DNA of 6,802 nucleotides from Robiginitomaculum sp. (GTDB lineage Bacteria > Pseudomonadota > Alphaproteobacteria > Caulobacterales > Maricaulaceae). Of this stretch, positions 1-6,229 are shown one piece after another. Position 1 is the first letter of the stretch. Each line of letters starts with the position of its first letter. The notes under the pieces are model-generated. The model saw only the letters and a program-made list of their open reading frames with translations. It searched no databases and was not told the origin of the DNA. The DNA lies in the NCBI GenBank assembly GCA_026993275.1, contig JALWUB010000175.1:1-6802 (forward strand), given 5' to 3'. The position numbers and the translations under genes were made by a program.

Positions 1-518
1 TGCGCCACGTCATTCCTGGACAGGTCCGGCTCTCCGATCTCGCGATAGGCGAGGCCGTCGGTCATGGTCAGCCATTGCCGCCAGGTGATGCGCGCCCGCG
101 GATCCTCCGCAGGCCAGGGGCCGGGCATGGGCGCATCAATGCTCTTGATCCAGCCCAGCTTGACGGCCCGCCCCACCAGGGCCGAGGTGAAGGACTTGGC
201 CATGGACCAGCTGATCTGCTTTGTCTGCGGGGTAAAGCCATCCCGGTAGCGTTCGGCCACCAGCTTGCCCTTGTGAATGATGACAATGGCACGGCTTTCG
301 CCCATGGGATCGGCCAGCGTGCGGCCCATGGCATCATCCAGCAGGGCATTGACCGCCCTGGCCGCATGGGCGGGCAGTGGCGCCTGCGCCCAGGCGCGGC
401 CCGGGTAGGCCAGCCCCTCCGGCTGTGGAGGCAAGGGCACCAGCGCTTGCGCCAGGGCCGGACCGGCCAGCATGAACAGGGCTGCACCAAGGGCCGCTGC
501 CATGGACTTGATCCGCAT
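1..518 (-). CDS. Exported serine hydrolase, beta-lactamase/transpeptidase-like (C-terminus beyond the window)
   Basis: The minus strand is open from ATG at 518-516 to the window edge, giving 172 codons with no stop. The start follows AAGGAGA (530-524) at 5 nt spacing. Residues 1-23 look like a Sec signal peptide: R2/K4, a hydrophobic stretch, then ALA before Q24. The mature part has a strand-like segment AIVIIHKGKLVAERY (77-91). It is followed by WSMAKSFTSALVG (104-116), whose S105-x-x-K108 fits the nucleophile Ser/general-base Lys motif of class C beta-lactamase-like enzymes. LTMTDGL (150-156) is another segment usual in this superfamily. The Y-x-N/S and K-T-G-like motifs would lie beyond the window. 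Members include esterases, peptidases, 6-aminohexanoate-oligomer hydrolases and beta-lactamases, so the substrate cannot be assigned. Location is probably periplasmic. It is transcribed away from the small gene at 560-871. Confidence 0.88.
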   Translation of the reverse strand, partial: MRIKSMAAALGAALFMLAGPALAQALVPLPPQPEGLAYPGRAWAQAPLPAHAARAVNALLDDAMGRTLADPMGESRAIVIIHKGKLVAERYRDGFTPQTKQISWSMAKSFTSALVGRAVKLGWIKSIDAPMPGPWPAEDPRARITWRQWLTMTDGLAYREIGEPDLSRNDVA

Positions 519-537
519 GCTCGTCTCCTTCTATGCT
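508..537 (+). promoter_or_regulatory. Possible sigma-70-type promoter for the small cysteine protein
   Basis: TTGATC (508-513; 4 of 6) is followed after 18 nt by TATGCT (532-537; 4 of 6). Transcription would start near 544, just before the Shine-Dalgarno at 550-556. The -35 lies inside the start of the divergent hydrolase gene. It would overlap the minus-strand promoter candidate face to face, implying mutual interference if both are real. The matches are weak. Confidence 0.2.
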
Positions 538-543
538 TCTGCT

Positions 544-573
544 ACTCTAAAGGAGAGCCATGAAGCCCGTCAA
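544..573 (-). promoter_or_regulatory. Possible sigma-70-type promoter for the serine hydrolase
   Basis: Read on the minus strand, TTGACG (573-568; 5 of 6 matches to TTGACA) lies 18 nt before TAGAGT (549-544; 4 of 6 matches to TATAAT). The predicted transcript would begin near 537 and leave a leader of about 19 nt containing the Shine-Dalgarno at 530-524. The -35 would sit inside the first codons of the divergent gene. Matches of this quality can arise by chance, so this is tentative. Confidence 0.25.
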
Positions 574-871
574 AGCCCTGATTGCGCTGGCTGCTGTCGC
601 CCTGATCGTTCTGGCCGTCTGGCACTTCGTCCTGCGCGGCCAGGTATCTTACGCGCGGCTGGCCAGCGCCTATGCCGCCAAGCAGGTGTGCTCGTGCCGC
701 TTTATTGGCGAACGGCCCCTGCAAAGCTGCATGAAGGATTTTACCGCTGACATCAGCGCGCTTAGCATTCGCGAGGACGGCAAGCGCATCATCGCCCGGG
801 CGCCCTTTGGCATGGCCCGGGCCAGCGCCGCCTACTCCCCGGTGATGGGCTGCGTTCTCGAAAAACCCTGA
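560..871 (+). CDS. Small membrane-anchored cysteine-containing protein, function unknown
   Basis: This is a complete 103-residue gene. ATG at 560 follows AAGGAGA (550-556) at close spacing. Residues 5-25 form one hydrophobic segment after a K2/K5 N-terminus, fitting a signal anchor with an N-in, C-out arrangement; no clear cleavage site is seen. The exported part (26-103) has four cysteines: C44 and C46 as a CxC, then C57 and C98, which could form disulfides in the periplasm. The stretch AYAAKQVCSCRFIG (37-50) and the terminal GCVLEK (97-102) resemble, from memory, the N-terminal region preceding the catalytic domain in some proteobacterial serine hydrolases related to the divergent neighbour. 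That suggests a free-standing version of the domain, possibly working with the hydrolase. This is inference without a search; no catalytic motif is visible. A CxC also occurs in redox or metal-binding proteins, but nothing else supports those roles here. Confidence 0.8.
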   Translation: MKPVKALIALAAVALIVLAVWHFVLRGQVSYARLASAYAAKQVCSCRFIGERPLQSCMKDFTADISALSIREDGKRIIARAPFGMARASAAYSPVMGCVLEKP

Positions 872-918
872 CAAACCCAGAGGCCACAAGGCCGGTATTT
901 GATCGTCTTGTGTGTTTT

Positions 919-950
919 CGCTGCAGTTTCAGCCGGCTAACCCCGCTGCA
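919..950 (+). repeat. Spaced direct repeat CGCTGCA upstream of fliF
   Basis: CGCTGCA occurs at 919-925 and again at 944-950, 25 bp apart start to start. The second copy directly abuts the CtrA-like box beginning at 951. The spacing is about 2.4 helical turns. It could be a binding site for a flagellar regulator such as FlbD, or it may be chance; the sequence alone does not decide. Confidence 0.3.
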
Positions 951-965
951 TTAATCTCGCGTTTA
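951..965 (+). promoter_or_regulatory. CtrA-box-like element in the fliF leader
   Basis: TTAA (951-954), seven bases, then TTTA (962-965) followed by C matches the established CtrA consensus TTAA-N7-TTAA(C) at 7 of 8 half-site positions with exact spacing. On reading the window I saw no other TTAA. In Caulobacter such boxes lie at the -35 region of class II flagellar operons, including the fliF operon. If the same holds here, TTTACG (962-967) would overlap the -35 and transcription would start shortly before 1003. No convincing -10 is visible at 17-18 nt downstream, as is common for activator-dependent promoters. The rest of the 158-nt leader (872-1029) holds no gene and no clear terminator. 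Confidence 0.55.
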
Positions 966-1016
966 CGACGTAGTGGGAAATTCCTGCCTAGTGAGATGCG
1001 CAATGCAGCGCGTGAC

Positions 1017-1022
1017 AGGCGG
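1017..1022 (+). promoter_or_regulatory. Ribosome binding site deciding the fliF start
   Basis: AGGCGG differs from AGGAGG at one base and lies 7 nt before GTG 1030. The upstream in-frame starts (GTG 973, ATG 1003, GTG 1012) lack an equally placed site. GTG 973 would also lie within or just after the predicted promoter. Confidence 0.5.
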
Positions 1023-1029
1023 GAATGGC

Positions 1030-2691
1030 GTGAACGGGATTCTGAACACACTTGGACGTTTTGGCCCGATGCGGCTGGTCATCATTCTGGGTGTCACCAT
1101 TGGTGTCACTCTTGCCCTGGTGTTGATGGCGTTTCGCATTGGCGAGGCAGACAAGGCCTTGCTCTATTCAGGGCTCGACCTGAAGGAAGCGGCGGAAATC
1201 ACCGCCCGGCTCGACCAGATGGGCGTGCCCTATGACACTGGCGCGGGCGGTTCGACCATCCTGGTGCCGCGCAAGAAGGTGGAGAAGGTGCGCATGGCCC
1301 TGGCGGCGGACAATCTGCCGTCTTCCGGCTCCATGGGCTATGAAATTTTCGACAAGGCCAACGCCATGGGGCAGACCAGTTTTGCCCAGAACATGGCGCA
1401 ATTGCGGGCTCTGCAGGGTGAACTGGAGCGCACCATCACCTCGCTTGACGGCGTCAGCGCCGCACGGGTGCTGCTGGTGCTGCCCAAACGGCGCCTGTTC
1501 GAGCGCGAGGCGGAAAAGGCCAAGGCCTCGGTGGTGGTGCGCTTGCAAAACAACGTCATTGGCGCCACCCAGACCCGGGCCATCCGCCAGCTGGTTGCCG
1601 CGGCGGTGCCGGGGCTGAAGGCCGGTGCCGTGACCGTCGCCGACGAGAGTGGCCGGGTGCTGGCCCACAGCGACGAGGACGGCGGCGCCGGAGACCTGGC
1701 CGCCGGGCAAAAGGCCATGTTCGAGGCCAGTCTGGCCAAGAAAATCAGGACCGTGCTCGGCTCCATTGCCGGCCCCGATGGCGTGCGCGTGCAGGTCAGT
1801 GCCGACCTTGACCTCGACAAGACCACCGAGCATGCCATTGTCTACGACCCGGACAAGAGGGTAATCGTTTCCAGCGAGACCTCGGAAGAAAGCACGAACC
1901 AGACCGAGGCCAGCGACAGTGGCGGTGTCAGCGTCGCCGCCAATGTTCCCGGCGGGGCATCCGATGCATCCGCGGCCGCGCCAAAGAGCAATGCCGCCAG
2001 CCTGCATTCGAACGAAGTGATCAATTACAGCAATTCCAAGACCGAGCGCACCACCATCCGCGCCGGCGGCACCGTGCGCCGCTTGTCCGTGGCGGTGGTG
2101 GTCGACGGCATAACCGGCGTCGATGACCAGGGCGCGCCCACCTATACGCCGCGCACGGCGGAACAGATGAAAACCATCGAGGCCCTGGTCAAGACCGCGA
2201 TCGGCTTTGATGCAAGCCGCGGCGACCAGGTCACGGTTTCCAATGTCCGCTTCTCGCGCCCGCCGCCCATTGGCCCGGGTCCCAAGCCGGGCATGTTCTC
2301 GTTTGACAAGAATGACATCATGCGGACCATCGAGTTGCTGATCCTGGCAATCGTTTCCATCGCCATGATGATTTTCATCATCAAGCCCCTGCTTGGCGGC
2401 CTTGCCGGTGGTGGCGGCGCCATGCCGGCGCTGGCCGTGGGCGGTGACCAGGCAGCGCTGGCGCCGCCGCCCATTCCGGGTGCCGCGCCTGCGCCGGGCG
2501 CAGTCGCTGCTCCGGGCTCAGCTGAAGCCTTGCCTGCGCCCGGCGCAAACGGCGAGATTGAAGGCGGTATCGACGTCGCCAAGATCCAGGGCCAGGTCAA
2601 GGCCTCCTCGGTCAACAAGGTCGCCGAAATCGTTGCATCGCACCCGGATGAGTCCATCTCCATCCTGCGCACCTGGCTGCACGAGGACTGA
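1030..2691 (+). CDS. fliF: Flagellar MS-ring protein FliF
   Basis: FliF forms the inner-membrane MS ring on which the motor and the export apparatus assemble. From GTG 1030 the protein has 553 residues, close to the family's usual 530-570. I see a short cytoplasmic N-terminus, a transmembrane helix at about 15-35, and a YscJ/FliF-type ring-building region with LLYSGLD (44-50), YEIFD and NMAQLRALQGELERTI. A Ser/Thr/Ala-rich insertion with EESTNQTEASDSGG precedes the second half of the periplasmic ring region. A second helix follows at about 434-452. The cytoplasmic tail has a Gly/Pro/Ala-rich linker (about 458-510) and ends with VAEIVASHPDESISILRTWL, the FliG-binding segment. The start was chosen for its ribosome site, position relative to the CtrA-like box, and family length; upstream in-frame starts at 973, 1003 and 1012 would add up to 19 residues. 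It is the first gene of the flagellar cluster, ending 3 nt before fliG. Confidence 0.96.
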   Translation: MNGILNTLGRFGPMRLVIILGVTIGVTLALVLMAFRIGEADKALLYSGLDLKEAAEITARLDQMGVPYDTGAGGSTILVPRKKVEKVRMALAADNLPSSGSMGYEIFDKANAMGQTSFAQNMAQLRALQGELERTITSLDGVSAARVLLVLPKRRLFEREAEKAKASVVVRLQNNVIGATQTRAIRQLVAAAVPGLKAGAVTVADESGRVLAHSDEDGGAGDLAAGQKAMFEASLAKKIRTVLGSIAGPDGVRVQVSADLDLDKTTEHAIVYDPDKRVIVSSETSEESTNQTEASDSGGVSVAANVPGGASDASAAAPKSNAASLHSNEVINYSNSKTERTTIRAGGTVRRLSVAVVVDGITGVDDQGAPTYTPRTAEQMKTIEALVKTAIGFDASRGDQVTVSNVRFSRPPPIGPGPKPGMFSFDKNDIMRTIELLILAIVSIAMMIFIIKPLLGGLAGGGGAMPALAVGGDQAALAPPPIPGAAPAPGAVAAPGSAEALPAPGANGEIEGGIDVAKIQGQVKASSVNKVAEIVASHPDESISILRTWLHED

Positions 2692-2694
2692 GCC

Positions 2695-3729
2695 ATGGCC
2701 CGCACATCCTCCAAACGCCCTGTTGTTGACGACATCACCAAACTGTCCGGTGCCGACAAGGCCGCGGTGATTCTGCTGGCGCTTGGCGAGGAGCACCATC
2801 AGCTTTGGGAGATGATGGACGAGGAGGAAATCAAGGAAGTCTCCCAGGCCATGTCCAATCTGGGCAATGTCACCGCGTCGGCCGTGGAAAAGCTGATTGT
2901 CGAGTTTGTCAGCCAGATGTCCTCCACCGGGGCCATCATGGGCTCTTATGACGCCACCCAGCGCCTGCTCTCCCGTTTCCTGCCCGAGGAAAAGGTCGAG
3001 GCCATGATGGAGGAAATCCGCGGTCCGGCCGGGCGCACCATGTGGGACAAGCTGGGCAATGTGAATGAGGGCGTGCTGGCCAACTATCTGAAAAATGAAT
3101 ACCCGCAAACCGTCGCCGTGGTGCTCTCCAAGATCAAGGCCGATCACGCTGCGCGGGTGCTCACAGCCCTGCCGGATGACTTTTCGCTCGAAGTGGTGAT
3201 GCGCATGCTGCGCATGGAGCCGGTGCAGCGCGATATCATGGACGAGATCGAGGCCACCTTGCGGCGTGAATTCATGTCCAATCTGGCGCGCACCAACAAG
3301 CGCGACAGCCACGAAATGATGGCGGAAATCTTCAACAATTTCGACCGCCAGACCGAGAACCGCTTTCTGGCAGCGCTGGAAGAACGCAATCGCGAGGCGT
3401 CCGAGCGCATCCGCTCGCTGATGTTCGTGTTCGAGGACTTGCAAAAACTGGATCCCGGCGGCGTCCAGACGCTGCTGCGCAATGTCGACAAGGCGCAACT
3501 GGCCCTGGCCATGAAAGGCGCGTCGGAAGCGCTGCGTGATCTGTTTTTCTCGAACATGTCGGAACGGGCTGCAAAAATCCTGCGCGAAGACATGGCGGCC
3601 ATGGGGCCGGTGCGTCTGAAGGATGTCGAGGAAGCCCAGCAAATGATGGTCAACATGGCCAAGGACCTGGCCGCCAAGGGCGAGATCATGCTCGCCGATG
3701 GCGGCGCCGAAGACGAGTTGATTTACTGA
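2695..3729 (+). CDS. fliG: Flagellar motor switch protein FliG
   Basis: FliG couples the MS ring to the C ring and takes torque from the stator. It is 344 residues, near the usual 330-345. The N-terminal FliF-binding domain begins with [17 protein letters not shown] (17-33). The middle domain carries EYPQ (135-138), a variant of the usual EHPQ surface motif, followed by [16 protein letters not shown] (243-249) contains the M-F-x-F hinge. The C-terminal torque domain has K274, R291, E298, D299 and R307, whose spacing equals that of E. coli K264, R281, D288, D289 and R297; the only change is Asp to Glu at the third position, which keeps the charge. A GAGGA ribosome site at 2683-2687 lies in the end of fliF. 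Translation is probably coupled to both fliF (3-nt gap) and fliH (1-nt gap). Confidence 0.97.
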   Translation: MARTSSKRPVVDDITKLSGADKAAVILLALGEEHHQLWEMMDEEEIKEVSQAMSNLGNVTASAVEKLIVEFVSQMSSTGAIMGSYDATQRLLSRFLPEEKVEAMMEEIRGPAGRTMWDKLGNVNEGVLANYLKNEYPQTVAVVLSKIKADHAARVLTALPDDFSLEVVMRMLRMEPVQRDIMDEIEATLRREFMSNLARTNKRDSHEMMAEIFNNFDRQTENRFLAALEERNREASERIRSLMFVFEDLQKLDPGGVQTLLRNVDKAQLALAMKGASEALRDLFFSNMSERAAKILREDMAAMGPVRLKDVEEAQQMMVNMAKDLAAKGEIMLADGGAEDELIY

Positions 3730-3730
3730 T

Positions 3731-4402
3731 ATGGCCGCCAATACCGCAACCCCTTTCAATGTCGAGACCGAGTTCGCCGCCGATGGCCGGGTGCTGCGCG
3801 AGGGCACTTCATGGCGGCTGACCTTCACCCGCGAGGAAATGCAGGCGGAGTGCGAGAAGGCTTATGCAAAAGGCCGGGACGACGCCATGGCGCAGGCGGC
3901 ACAAACCGCCGCGGCGCATTTGCAGACCCTGGCCGAAAACAGTGCCGCCATCTTGCAGACCCTGAACGAGGAAAGCCGGACCTGCCGCGCCCAGGCCATG
4001 GAACTGGTTCTGGTGGCGGCGCGCAAGATTGCCGGCACCGCGCTTGAGCGTTATCCGGAAGAGCGCGTGCATGAATGCATCAGTGCGCTGCTGCCGGATC
4101 TGCGCGGCCAGGCGCGGCTGGTGGTCAAGTGCTCGGCGGCGATCCTGCCCGAGCAGATCAAGGCCTTGCAGCAAATGGCAGAGGATCAGGGTTTTGACGG
4201 CGCGCTGGTGATCCGCCAAAGCGAGGATACCGCGCCCGGCGATGTCACGCTGGAATGGGCGCAAGGCGAAATCTGCGTTGACACCAGCCGCATTGCCGAC
4301 AAGGTCGAAGACGCCGTGCGGCACTGGCTTGCCGCCACCGACGCCCGCGAAGCCCAGGGCGATCTCTTTACACCGCCACATCACCCAGACGAGGAAAGCT
4401 AG
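3731..4402 (+). CDS. fliH: Flagellar export ATPase regulator FliH (FlbE in Caulobacter)
   Basis: FliH binds the export ATPase FliI and tethers it to FliN and the export gate. The 223-residue product has the expected order. An N-terminal segment with PFNVETEF (8-15) is followed by an Ala/Gln/Glu-rich, likely coiled-coil region (about 34-95). The C-terminal FliH/V-ATPase-E-like domain includes RLVVKCSAAILPEQIKAL (129-146) and GDVTLEWAQGEICVD (170-184), the family's G-D-x-x-L-E-W pattern. Primary sequence is poorly conserved in this family, so position between fliG and fliN is important support; Caulobacter has flbE in this slot. ATG 3731 lies 1 nt after the fliG stop with no good Shine-Dalgarno at normal spacing, so translation is probably coupled to fliG. 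The next in-frame Met (residue 37) would remove the conserved N-terminus. Confidence 0.88.
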   Translation: MAANTATPFNVETEFAADGRVLREGTSWRLTFTREEMQAECEKAYAKGRDDAMAQAAQTAAAHLQTLAENSAAILQTLNEESRTCRAQAMELVLVAARKIAGTALERYPEERVHECISALLPDLRGQARLVVKCSAAILPEQIKALQQMAEDQGFDGALVIRQSEDTAPGDVTLEWAQGEICVDTSRIADKVEDAVRHWLAATDAREAQGDLFTPPHHPDEES

Positions 4403-4405
4403 GCC

Positions 4406-4792
4406 ATGCCAGATCAAGATCCGGACATCAATTTGGAAGACTTTGAAGCCGACGCTGAAAAGCCGGTTGATATTGATGCGCAGGATGCCGATACGGCATC
4501 AGCGCCGCCCGCAAGAATTGCCGATGACGAGCCGGTTTCCGCGGCCGAACTGGCGCCGGTCTATGATGTGCCGGTGCGCATATCCGCGGTCTTGGGCAAA
4601 AGCGTGATCGATGTGCATGAATTGCTGTCTCTGGGCCGCGGCTCGGTTCTGGAACTGGACCGGAAAATCGGCGAAGCCATTGATATCTATGTCAATAACC
4701 GCATCGTTGCGCGCGGCGAGATTGTCATTGTGGACGAGCAGCTGGGCATCACCATGACAGAAATCATCAAGGATGACGGCAATGCCGGCTGA
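4406..4792 (+). CDS. fliN: Flagellar motor switch protein FliN
   Basis: FliN is the abundant lower C-ring protein, needed for switching and for docking FliH-FliI during export. The 128-residue product has a single SpoA/surface-presentation domain at about 53-122. It starts YDVPVRISAVLGKSVIDV (53-70) and continues with LLSLGRGSVLELDRKIGEAIDIYVNN and VARGEIVIVDEQLGITMTEII, all typical of FliN. The first 43 residues are an Asp/Glu-rich, low-complexity and probably disordered extension with about 15 acidic residues. It lacks the extra N-terminal phosphatase-like domain of FliY-type proteins. The gene begins 3 nt after fliH, with GAGGA at 4391-4395 as a somewhat distant ribosome site. No FliM gene is seen in the window; in Caulobacter-like genomes it lies elsewhere. 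Confidence 0.95.
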   Translation: MPDQDPDINLEDFEADAEKPVDIDAQDADTASAPPARIADDEPVSAAELAPVYDVPVRISAVLGKSVIDVHELLSLGRGSVLELDRKIGEAIDIYVNNRIVARGEIVIVDEQLGITMTEIIKDDGNAG

Positions 4793-4821
4793 GGCGGCAG
4801 CACCGGGAAAAGGAGAGTGAA

Positions 4822-6201
4822 ATGCGGGTTTTGATTATTGGCACACTTGGCGGCCAGCTTGGCGAAGCCACCCGGATCGCCATGAAAACAGGCGCCAAGG
4901 TTGCGCATGTTGACAGTCTTGAAGCGGCCATGAAGGCCTTGCGGGCCGGCCAGGGGGCGGACCTGCTGATGGCCGACTTGCAAATCGACATTGCCGCCTT
5001 GTCGGCGGCGCTCAAGTCAGAGCGGATTCATGTCCCGATTGTTGCCTGCGGCGTGCGCACGACGCCAGAGAGCGCGGCGGCGGCAATTCGCGCCGGGGCG
5101 CGCGAATTCATTCCATTGCCGCCGGATACAGACCTGATCGCGGCGGTTCTGGCGGCGGTTGCCGATGACGAGCGGCCAATGATTGCCCGCGATCCCGCCA
5201 TCCGCAAGGTGGTGGCGCTGGCCGAACAGGTTGCGCCATCGAATGCGTCGATCCTGATCACCGGGGAATCCGGATCGGGCAAGGAAGTGATGGCCCGCTT
5301 TGTGCACCAGCACTCCAAGCGCGCCGACAAGCCTTTCATCAGCATCAATTGCGCCGCCATTCCGGAAAATCTTCTGGAATCCGAACTGTTCGGCCATGAA
5401 AAGGGCGCCTTTACCGGTGCGGTGGCGCGGCGCATCGGCAAGTTCGAGGAAGCCGATGGCGGCACCTTGCTGCTTGACGAAATTTCCGAAATGGACGCAC
5501 GCCTGCAGGCCAAGCTGCTGCGCGCCTTGCAGGAACGGGTGATTGACAGGGTTGGCGGGAGCCGTCCGGTCAAGGTGGATATCCGGATTCTGGCAACCTC
5601 CAACCGCGACCTGGAGAAGGCCGTGCGCGAGGGCACATTCCGCGAAGACCTGCTGTTCCGCCTCAATGTGGTCAATCTCAGACTGCCGCCGCTGCGCGAG
5701 CGCCCCGGCGATATCGCCGCCCTGGCCGATCATTTCAGTGCCTATTATGCCGCAGCCAATGGCGTCAGGGTCCGGCCGATTTCCGAAGCGGCGCGCCATG
5801 TGCTGCTCAACCGCCCCTGGCCGGGCAATGTGCGCGAACTGGAAAATGCCATCCACCGGGCCGTGCTGCTGGCCGATGGCGATGAAATCGGACCCGAAGC
5901 CCTGCGCGCCCCCGATGGCACCATGCTGTCCGAAGCGCCCGCCCCCGGCGCCGCAGACAAGGCCGCCGCGGCCGCGCGCACCACCACCCGCGCCATGGTC
6001 GGCCAGACGGTGGCGCAAATGGAGCAGGACCTGATCCTCGACACCCTGGGTCATTGCCTGGGCAACCGCACCCACGCGGCCAACATTCTGGGCATTTCCA
6101 TCCGCACACTGCGCAACAAGCTCAAGATCTATGCCGGCAATGGCGTGCCGGTGCCGCTGCCAGGCGAATCCCATGCCGGCAGTGGCAGTGCCCCGGCCTG
6201 A
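4822..6201 (+). CDS. flbD: Sigma-54-dependent flagellar regulator FlbD
   Basis: FlbD is an NtrC-type enhancer-binding activator of late flagellar genes and, in Caulobacter, a repressor of the fliF operon. The 459 residues show three domains. A receiver-like domain (1-115) has D52 where the phosphoacceptor Asp would be, but has IIGTLGG where the beta-1 acidic pair belongs and L99 where the conserved Lys belongs. The AAA+ domain (about 124-352) has Walker A GESGSGKE (148-155), ELFGHEKGAFTGA (188-200) with the GAFTGA loop that contacts sigma-54, Walker B GGTLLLDE (213-220), FREDLLFRLNV (273-283) and GNVREL (335-340). An Ala-rich linker leads to a Fis-type helix-turn-helix at about 411-437 (NRTHAANILGISIRTLRNKL). 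ATG 4822 follows a strong AAAAGGAGAG site, hinting at its own high translation rate after the 29-nt gap from fliN. Caulobacter FlbD is controlled by FliX, which is not in this window. Confidence 0.93.
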   Translation: MRVLIIGTLGGQLGEATRIAMKTGAKVAHVDSLEAAMKALRAGQGADLLMADLQIDIAALSAALKSERIHVPIVACGVRTTPESAAAAIRAGAREFIPLPPDTDLIAAVLAAVADDERPMIARDPAIRKVVALAEQVAPSNASILITGESGSGKEVMARFVHQHSKRADKPFISINCAAIPENLLESELFGHEKGAFTGAVARRIGKFEEADGGTLLLDEISEMDARLQAKLLRALQERVIDRVGGSRPVKVDIRILATSNRDLEKAVREGTFREDLLFRLNVVNLRLPPLRERPGDIAALADHFSAYYAAANGVRVRPISEAARHVLLNRPWPGNVRELENAIHRAVLLADGDEIGPEALRAPDGTMLSEAPAPGAADKAAAAARTTTRAMVGQTVAQMEQDLILDTLGHCLGNRTHAANILGISIRTLRNKLKIYAGNGVPVPLPGESHAGSGSAPA

Positions 6202-6229
6202 GGCCCGCTCATGAGACAGGACAGCCGCC

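Noticed and set aside
68..490. Minus-strand 140-codon frame within the serine hydrolase
   Set aside because: It is in a different frame from the hydrolase reading from 518. That reading gives a signal peptide and an S-x-x-K motif, while this one gives Pro/Trp/Arg-rich noise.
620..635. Sigma-54-like TGGCAC ... TGC
   Set aside because: The GG to GC distance is 11 nt rather than the required 10, and it lies inside the small gene far from any flagellar start.
882..900. GGCC-ACAA-GGCC hairpin after the small gene as a terminator
   Set aside because: The stem is only 4 bp and no T run follows; it does not meet the pattern of an intrinsic terminator.
1168..2007. Minus-strand open frame of 279 codons opposite fliF
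   Set aside because: Same antisense-shadow composition (Gly/His/Leu-rich), no ribosome site or family features.
2518..3828. Minus-strand open frame of 436 codons opposite the end of fliF, fliG and the start of fliH
   Set aside because: His/Gln/Leu-rich shadow translation with no motif; the sense genes are unmistakable.
4839..4853. Sigma-54-like TGGCAC just inside flbD
   Set aside because: No GC at the -12 position with correct spacing, and it is within coding sequence.
6184..6192. GGCAGTGCC palindrome at the end of flbD as a terminator
   Set aside because: Very short, inside the coding sequence, without a T run; it does not support separating flbD from flhA.
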